Of a DNA stretch of 9,647 nucleotides, positions 6,028-9,647 are shown piece by piece; the first letter of the stretch is position 1, and each line of letters starts with the position of its first letter. A model generated the notes under the pieces. That model ran no database searches. It was not told where the DNA came from and was given only the letters and a program-made list of their open reading frames with translations. The DNA lies in assembly GCA_937871985.1 (NCBI GenBank), contig CALMPB010000344.1, positions 1-9,647 of the forward strand, written 5' to 3'. The DNA comes from an uncultured Burkholderiaceae bacterium. Its GTDB lineage: Bacteria > Pseudomonadota > Gammaproteobacteria > Burkholderiales > Burkholderiaceae. Position numbers and translations under genes: made by a program.

Positions 6028-6374
6028 CCCAGGCGCTCGTCACCGCCGAGGAGCGCGCGCAACTGCTCGCCAACGGCCAGGCCCGCGCTGCTGGGCAAGA
6101 CACCGACCCGCTGCCCATCGTGCGGCTGTTCACCCCGGACGCACACGTCACCTGGTTATTGGCATCGCTCGACCCTGCCGATGGCGATACGGCCTATGGC
6201 CTCATCGACTTGGGGCTAGGCATGCCCGAGCTGGGCCATGTGAAGTTGTCCGATCTGGCGTCTATCATCGGGCCACGCCAGCAGCCGGTAATGCGGGATC
6301 GGTATTTCCAGGCCACGCGCACGTTGTCAGACTATGCGCTGCTGGCGCAGGCCAACGGCTCCATCGTTGATTGA
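6024..6374 (+). CDS. DUF2958 domain-containing protein
   Basis: A 116-residue cytoplasmic protein matching the DUF2958 family, found on conjugative elements and in some bacterial accessory regions; function unknown. Family signatures seen are the N-terminal LVTAEERAQLLANGQ, PIVRLFTPDAHVTWLL (31-46), YGLIDLGLGMPELGHVKL (58-75) and RDRYFQATRTLSDY (91-104). The frame is open to GTG 6009, but ATG 6024 places the conserved LT-EE-LL-NG segment at the usual distance from the start. No strong ribosome binding site precedes it; coupling to the small frame ending at 6027 is possible. It is the first recognisable gene of the block leading to repA and is followed by a 341-base hairpin-rich gap. Length is normal and the gene appears intact. 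Confidence 0.88.
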   Translation: MTQALVTAEERAQLLANGQARAAGQDTDPLPIVRLFTPDAHVTWLLASLDPADGDTAYGLIDLGLGMPELGHVKLSDLASIIGPRQQPVMRDRYFQATRTLSDYALLAQANGSIVD

Positions 6375-6389
6375 GCGAAGCCGTTCGCA

Positions 6390-6477
6390 GCCCGGCAAGG
6401 CCGGGCGCATTGAGACTATTTTCGTCTCACTTCAGACCTGCCCGGTCTGAATCCGCACTCTTGCACCGAAGCGGTGC
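6390..6477. repeat. Four tandem hairpins after DUF2958 (within the 6375-6715 gap)
   Basis: The stems are GCCCGGC-AAG-GCCGGGC (6390-6406), TGAGAC/GTCTCA with a T-rich loop (6411-6416 / 6424-6429), TCAGACC-TGCCC-GGTCTGA (6432-6450) and GCACCG-AAG-CGGTGC (6463-6477). The first could help end DUF2958 transcripts, although no clean U-tract follows. The rest of the gap to 6715 shows no gene and no confident promoter; it ends in the strong AGGAGG of the DUF2285 gene. Confidence 0.55.
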
Positions 6478-6715
6478 GGCTCTGCTGTAAACAGTCACGA
6501 TCTTTGGCACGGATTGCGGCAGGGTATCCAGTGCTGCGGCCCATTTTCCGGTTGCGCAGCCGTCGCATTCGGATGATCCCAGCAATGTTTCGGAGCCAAT
6601 CGGTCTTGACGCCGTCAGTTTACCCAGCCAACCCTGACGGTTTGCCGATGACGCCGTAGCTTTTGCATTTCGACGCCCGTGGCGATGTTCCTGCTGATCG
6701 ACAGGAGGTGACGTC

Positions 6716-7504
6716 ATGGTAGACCCGAGCGCCAAACACTGGTATCCGCCCGCCGCGTATCTCTACGTGCTGCACCTCGATGGTCTCGCCCTGGCCTGGG
6801 AATACCTGCGGCGCCATCCCGATTACCGGCGCGACTGGCTACGCCGTCGCCGCCGGCCCGATGCCGCCGAGCGTTGGGGCTTGCGTGTGCTGGAAGATCC
6901 AGTGCTGGATGCACGCAACGCACATCCAGCCTGGTTCCCCGATCACGATGCCGTGGTGCAGCTCTATCCGGATGCCGACCCGCCACCGGATGCCCTGGTC
7001 TTCGAGTTCTGGCGTATTCCTGGTGACAAGTGCCTGATCCATGATGGTAAGCGCCTGGTCCTGCTGGTGCGCTGGCCGGGCTGCTGCCTGCGGCTGGCCT
7101 TCGCGCCGGGTCTGGACGATGGCATGGCCTACGTCTATGCCATCCGCGCCAGCGTTACGGCTTGTCCCCGTTATCAGGCGCTTGTCGCGGAGTTGGACAA
7201 GCTGGCCGCTGGTGCCGTGCTTGCGGCAGCGAAGCCTCGGCCATCCCCGGCTTCGCTGCTGGAGTTGCACACCTTGCAGGCACTCGACGCCACCTTGGCG
7301 GGGGCGTCTCTGCGCGAGGTGGCCGAAGGACTGTTCGGCACCGATGCGGTAGTCGCAGGCTGGTACACCGACGGTGGCCTGCGCTCTAAGATCCGCCGCC
7401 TGGTACAACGTGGCAAGGCGCTGATGGGCGGCGGCTATCGTCATCTGGCACAGCTCGAATCCCCTGGAGAGGGTCGTTCTGCACTCTCTGCAAAACGACC
7501 CTGA
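6716..7504 (+). CDS. DUF2285 domain-containing protein (putative ICE regulator)
   Basis: A 262-residue protein with two parts. The N-terminal segment (about 8-65: HWYPPAAYLYVLHLDGLALA, then WEYLRRHPDYRRDW) matches the regulator-like domain that usually precedes DUF2285. The C-terminal segment (about 150-245) is DUF2285, with a helix-turn-helix-like stretch LREVAEGLFGTDAVVAGW and a basic helix LRSKIRRLVQRGKALMGGGY. The family is typical of Tn4371-like and other proteobacterial ICEs and is generally taken to be DNA-binding; direct targets are not established here. AGGAGG at 6703-6708 with seven bases to ATG 6716 is the best ribosome binding site in the window. It sits 83 bases upstream of the AlpA-like gene. 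About 18 residues after the conserved YRHL end (SPGEGRSALSAKRP) look like an extension. Confidence 0.88.
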   Translation: MVDPSAKHWYPPAAYLYVLHLDGLALAWEYLRRHPDYRRDWLRRRRRPDAAERWGLRVLEDPVLDARNAHPAWFPDHDAVVQLYPDADPPPDALVFEFWRIPGDKCLIHDGKRLVLLVRWPGCCLRLAFAPGLDDGMAYVYAIRASVTACPRYQALVAELDKLAAGAVLAAAKPRPSPASLLELHTLQALDATLAGASLREVAEGLFGTDAVVAGWYTDGGLRSKIRRLVQRGKALMGGGYRHLAQLESPGEGRSALSAKRP

Positions 7505-7530
7505 GCAGAACGCATCGCTTTCTTGAGGCT

Positions 7531-7580
7531 ACCTCCATCCGGTTGCGCTGTGTGGCCGGGCTTTCCTGACCGATGGAGGT
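7531..7580 (+). promoter_or_regulatory. Hairpin sequestering the ribosome binding site of the AlpA-like gene
   Basis: ACCTCCATC (7531-7539) is perfectly complementary to GATGGAGGT (7572-7580). After a bulged C at 7540, GGT (7541-7543) pairs with ACC (7569-7571). The right arm contains the whole Shine-Dalgarno GGAGGT of the gene starting at 7588. If the stem forms in the mRNA the site is fully masked, so translation would need melting, an upstream ribosome or a trans factor. Pairing is read directly; regulation is inference. Confidence 0.55.
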
Positions 7581-7587
7581 CTATCCC

Positions 7588-7869
7588 ATGCGACCCGCAC
7601 CTGTTCGACCTGCTGCCCCTGCCGTCACCACGACCGCACCACCTCAACGCTACCTAACCAACGACGAGGCCGCCGACTACCTGCGGCTGTCGCCGCGCAC
7701 GCTTGAGAAACAGCGCGTGATTGGTGGCGGCCCACGTTTTCGCAAGTTCGGTCGTCGCGTGATGTACGCGGTCGCCGACCTCGACGCCTGGGCGGATTCC
7801 CGCAGCTTCGAGGCCACGTCCGATCCCGAGTACGCCGAGCATCACTCGGCTGATAGCCGTGCGCGCTGA
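7588..7869 (+). CDS. AlpA/excisionase-like helix-turn-helix protein
   Basis: A 93-residue protein with a winged HTH_17 (MerR-superfamily) domain at about residues 21-68: RYLTNDEAADYLRLSPRTLE, then GGGPRFRKFGRRVMYAVADLDAW. The DEAADYLRLSPRTLEK recognition helix region and the R-V-Y-x3-DLDAW wing are characteristic of AlpA-type regulators and recombination directionality factors. The N-terminal 20 residues (Pro/Ala/Thr-rich) look disordered. ATG 7588 is chosen over ATG 7573 because GGAGGT at 7575-7580 is correctly spaced for 7588 and overlaps the earlier codon. It sits between DUF2285 and repA, so it may control repA or excision. Its ribosome binding site is in a predicted stem. Which of the two roles applies cannot be told from sequence. 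Confidence 0.88.
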   Translation: MRPAPVRPAAPAVTTTAPPQRYLTNDEAADYLRLSPRTLEKQRVIGGGPRFRKFGRRVMYAVADLDAWADSRSFEATSDPEYAEHHSADSRAR

Positions 7870-7895
7870 TCGGCGGAGTGCCGGTAGCCATCGTC

Positions 7896-8741
7896 ATGTC
7901 CAGCCCACCAAGGCAAGCCTTGCCGTCACGGGAACAGCTCGACCTGTTCCGGGCGCTGCCGGGGGATATGGCGCCGCGCGACGCTCAGGACCTGATGGCT
8001 TATCCGTTCTTCTCGCTGGCCAAGTCACGGCGCGTAGCGCCCATCGACTTTCGCTCGGGCAAAGTCACCCTTCGCGTGGAAGGCACCCAGGAACATGGCA
8101 TCGCCACGATTTGGGATGCCGACATCCTGATCTGGGCGGCCAGCCAGATCGTGGAAGCCAGGGATGCGGGCATCCAGCCATCGCGCAGGATGCAGGCCAC
8201 GCCCTACGAGATCCTGCGCTTCATCGGGCGTGGCAAGTCGCTGCGCGACTACCAGCGCCTCAAGGCCGCACTGGATCGGCTGCAATCGACCAGCGTGGCT
8301 ACGTCCATACGCGAGACGACCGGGCGGCGGCTGCATCGCTTTTCCTGGATCAACGAGTGGAAGGAGCTGGCCGATGCTCAAGGTGCGCCGCTGGGTATCG
8401 AGCTGATTCTACCGGATTGGTTCTATGCGGGCGTGCTCGACGCCGCCCTGGTGCTGACCATCGACCCGGCTTACTTCCGGCTCACGGGTGGCATCGAGCG
8501 CTGGCTGTATCGGCTGGTGCGCAAGCATGGCGGCAAGCAGGAAGACGGCTGGCAGTTCGACTTTCGGCACCTGCACCGCAAATCGGGCAGCAGCTCCCGC
8601 TTCTCGGATTTCGCCTACGACTTGCGCGCCCTGGTCGCCAAGCAATCCTTGCCTGGCTACGAGTTGGGTATTGTGCAGATTCCCGCAGACGACATGGAAT
8701 TGCTGACGTTCCGACCCGTGCCGCTTACGGCACGGGGATAA
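7896..8741 (+). CDS. repA: Replication initiator protein A (RPA/RepA family)
   Basis: About 281 residues matching the RPA (RepA) plasmid/ICE replication initiator family. Conserved blocks: LMAYPFFSLAKSRRVAPIDF (33-52), IATIWDADILIWAASQIVEA (69-88), YEILRFIGRGKSLRDYQRLK (104-123), HRFSWINEW (147-155), LPDWFYAGVLD (172-182) and ERWLYRLVRKHGG (201-213). In this family two winged-helix regions bind origin iterons. GTG 7878 is an alternative start adding six residues; neither start has a good Shine-Dalgarno, and ATG 7896 is preferred for codon choice. It lies 26 bases after the AlpA-like gene, suggesting cotranscription, and is directly followed by three iterons. Replication of the excised circular element is the likely role. 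Length is typical and the gene looks intact. Confidence 0.92.
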   Translation: MSSPPRQALPSREQLDLFRALPGDMAPRDAQDLMAYPFFSLAKSRRVAPIDFRSGKVTLRVEGTQEHGIATIWDADILIWAASQIVEARDAGIQPSRRMQATPYEILRFIGRGKSLRDYQRLKAALDRLQSTSVATSIRETTGRRLHRFSWINEWKELADAQGAPLGIELILPDWFYAGVLDAALVLTIDPAYFRLTGGIERWLYRLVRKHGGKQEDGWQFDFRHLHRKSGSSSRFSDFAYDLRALVAKQSLPGYELGIVQIPADDMELLTFRPVPLTARG

Positions 8742-8766
8742 CTCCGGGACAACCTGTGAACAGTGT

Positions 8767-8832
8767 CGTGCTATCAGTAGTAAGGGGTATCGTGCTATCG
8801 GGAGTACGACTGTCGTGCTATCAGGAGTACGA
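8767..8832 (+). repeat. Three iterons downstream of repA
   Basis: CGTGCTATCAGGAGTACGA (8814-8832) and CGTGCTATCGGGAGTACGA (8791-8809) differ at one position; a third degenerate copy, CGTGCTATCAGTAGTA, is at 8767-8782. Starts are 24 and 23 bases apart, about two helical turns. Each full copy is an imperfect dyad, CGTGCT-N6-AGTACG. Size, period and place next to repA are those of initiator-binding iterons. Confidence 0.8.
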
Positions 8833-8871
8833 AAACCCCGCAAAGCCAATAACGGCGCGGGTTTGCTCACG

Positions 8872-8910
8872 CCCTAACATTACTAACTTAAATACTCTAA
8901 CTTTTAATAG
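8872..8910. other. AT-rich segment next to the iterons (candidate origin melting region)
   Basis: The stretch is strikingly AT-rich for this window and carries three CTAAC repeats (8874-8878, 8883-8887, 8897-8901). Together with the iterons some 40 bases before it, it fits the DNA-unwinding element of an iteron-type origin. No DnaA box was recognised with confidence. No gene is supported between 8742 and 9042. Confidence 0.5.
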
Positions 8911-8942
8911 GGCAGCGCCATGTCGGTGGACAACTGCTGAAA

Positions 8943-9011
8943 GGCAAAAAACACCGCAACCCCGACGGCAAAAACAGCTTCAAAACCAACCCCGTTCAAC
9001 AGGGCAAAAAC
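8943..9011 (+). repeat. Three GGCAAAAA repeats upstream of parA
   Basis: GGCAAAAA occurs at 8943-8950, GGCAAAAAC at 8967-8975 and 9003-9011. Starts are 24 and 36 bases apart, both multiples of 12, and the A-tracts could introduce phased bends. The position just before parA (ATG 9043) suggests an operator or centromere-like site, but this is a guess from arrangement only. Confidence 0.45.
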
Positions 9012-9042
9012 AGGCCAACTTTCCAGACTGGAGGGTCGCGCC

Positions 9043-9647
9043 ATGATCATTGCCTTGCTTAACCAGAAAGGCGGCGTGGGCAAAACTACGCTTGCCACGC
9101 ACATCGCCGGTGAACTGGCCTTGAGAGGTCAGCAAGTCATCTTGCTGGACACCGACCCGCAAGGCTCATCACTGGACTGGGCACAGCGGCGAGTCCAGCA
9201 AGGCTTGCCAAGGCTGTTCAGCGTTGTAGGTCTGGCAAGGGAAACCCTGCATCAGGAAGCGCCAGAACTCGCCAGGCGGGCCGATCACGTCGTGATTGAT
9301 GGGCCGCCCCGGATTGCCGCTTTGGCACGCTCCGCGCTGCTGGCAGCCGATTACGTGCTGATCCCGGTGCAACCAAGCCCCTACGACCTGTGGGCCAGCG
9401 CCGAGATGGTGGCGTTGATCCGCGAGGCGCAGGTGTTCAGGCCCCAGCTTGCCGCTGCTTTCGTCATCAACCGGCGAGTCAGCACCACGGTGATCGGGCG
9501 CGAAGCGCGCCAGGCGCTGGCCGACCAGCCGTTGCCGGCGCTGCGCGCCGAGGTTCGTCAACGCATCGTCTTTGCCGACAGCGTGGCGGCCGGTCGGCTC
9601 GCCCGCGAATTGGCCCCGGACAGCGCCGCCGCACGCGAAATCACTGC
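9043..9647 (+). CDS. parA: ParA family partition ATPase (3' end outside window)
   Basis: The 201 complete codons visible encode a deviant Walker A ATPase: MIIALLNQKGGVGKTT gives KGGVGKTT at residues 9-16 with the signature lysine K9 and catalytic K14. LLDTDPQGSS (34-43) is the A' motif and VVIDGPP (83-89) is Walker B. VLIPVQPSPYDLWASAEMV and FVINRRV follow as in the small ParA/Soj/IncC-type group. No N-terminal helix-turn-helix precedes the ATPase, so DNA binding should be non-specific and autoregulation would need a partner. GGAGGG at 9030-9035 with seven bases to ATG fixes the start. The frame is open at the window edge; the family usually ends near 210 residues, so nearly all of it is here. 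It probably acts in segregation of the excised element; its partner could be the distant ParB-like protein or an unseen small downstream gene. Confidence 0.93.
   Translation, partial: MIIALLNQKGGVGKTTLATHIAGELALRGQQVILLDTDPQGSSLDWAQRRVQQGLPRLFSVVGLARETLHQEAPELARRADHVVIDGPPRIAALARSALLAADYVLIPVQPSPYDLWASAEMVALIREAQVFRPQLAAAFVINRRVSTTVIGREARQALADQPLPALRAEVRQRIVFADSVAAGRLARELAPDSAAAREIT

Noticed and set aside
6839..7444. 201-codon minus-strand frame antisense to the DUF2285 gene
   Set aside because: Frame shadow of a recognised gene, without signal or motif.
8767..8832. CRISPR-like array
   Set aside because: The spacers are only 4-8 bases, there are three copies, and the site is adjacent to repA, so they are iterons and not CRISPR repeats.
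7859..9046. 395-codon plus-strand frame across repA and the iterons
   Set aside because: It overlaps the conserved RepA frame and runs through the iterons and AT-rich segment; its translation is low-complexity with no domain.
8901..9063. Possible small basic peptide frame (LLKGKKHRNPDGKNSF region) between the AT-rich segment and parA
   Set aside because: There is no usable start codon in that frame after the preceding stop and no ribosome binding site; the repeats are better explained as DNA sites.

Overview
The window is GC-rich and looks like the replication/partition and regulatory end of an integrative and conjugative element (ICE) or related genomic island from a beta- or gammaproteobacterium (Pseudomonas, Xanthomonas or Bordetella-like hosts are plausible). 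The reason is gene content and order: a DUF932 protein, a long ParB-like protein, a divergent XRE repressor, then DUF2958, DUF2285, a small helix-turn-helix protein, a RepA initiator and a ParA ATPase. This order resembles Tn4371-type and related ICE backbones, where relaxase and type IV secretion genes normally follow parA. That assignment comes from family knowledge. No integrase, relaxase or attachment site lies inside the window.

Layout. At 1-60 is the last few codons of an upstream gene and a GGGGGC-TTCG-GCCCCC-T5 terminator. At 192 a gene with a good ribosome binding site begins, but its reading frame is lost after about 12 codons, where it meets an AT-richer minus-strand gene (221-1072). 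That gene encodes an unrecognised 283-residue protein with an R-x4-H motif like that of HEPN proteins, and it is the most island-like cargo here. From 1180 to 1661 there is GC-rich sequence without a convincing gene. It ends in a weak hairpin plus T-tract just before DUF932 (1662-2489), followed by the parB-like gene (2573-4636).

Downstream of parB a very strong terminator hairpin starts a run of consecutive perfect hairpins (4646-4876). Next comes the C-terminal remnant of a minus-strand AAA-type ATPase/kinase (4858-5223), then about 190 bases of noncoding sequence. A minus-strand XRE repressor (5414-5707) faces the plus-strand regulatory and replication genes across a palindromic operator/promoter candidate around 5743-5776.

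The right half is a co-oriented module: a possible small ORF and DUF2958 (6024-6374), a hairpin-rich gap, DUF2285 (6716-7504), an AlpA-like HTH gene whose Shine-Dalgarno is buried in a predicted stem (7531-7580), repA, three 19-bp iterons (8767-8832) plus an AT-rich stretch (a candidate origin), three GGCAAAAA repeats, and parA (9043 to the window edge). A coherent reading is that XRE, DUF2285 and the AlpA-like protein control when the element activates, RepA and the iterons replicate the excised circle, and ParA with the distant ParB-like protein stabilises it. This functional integration is inferred.
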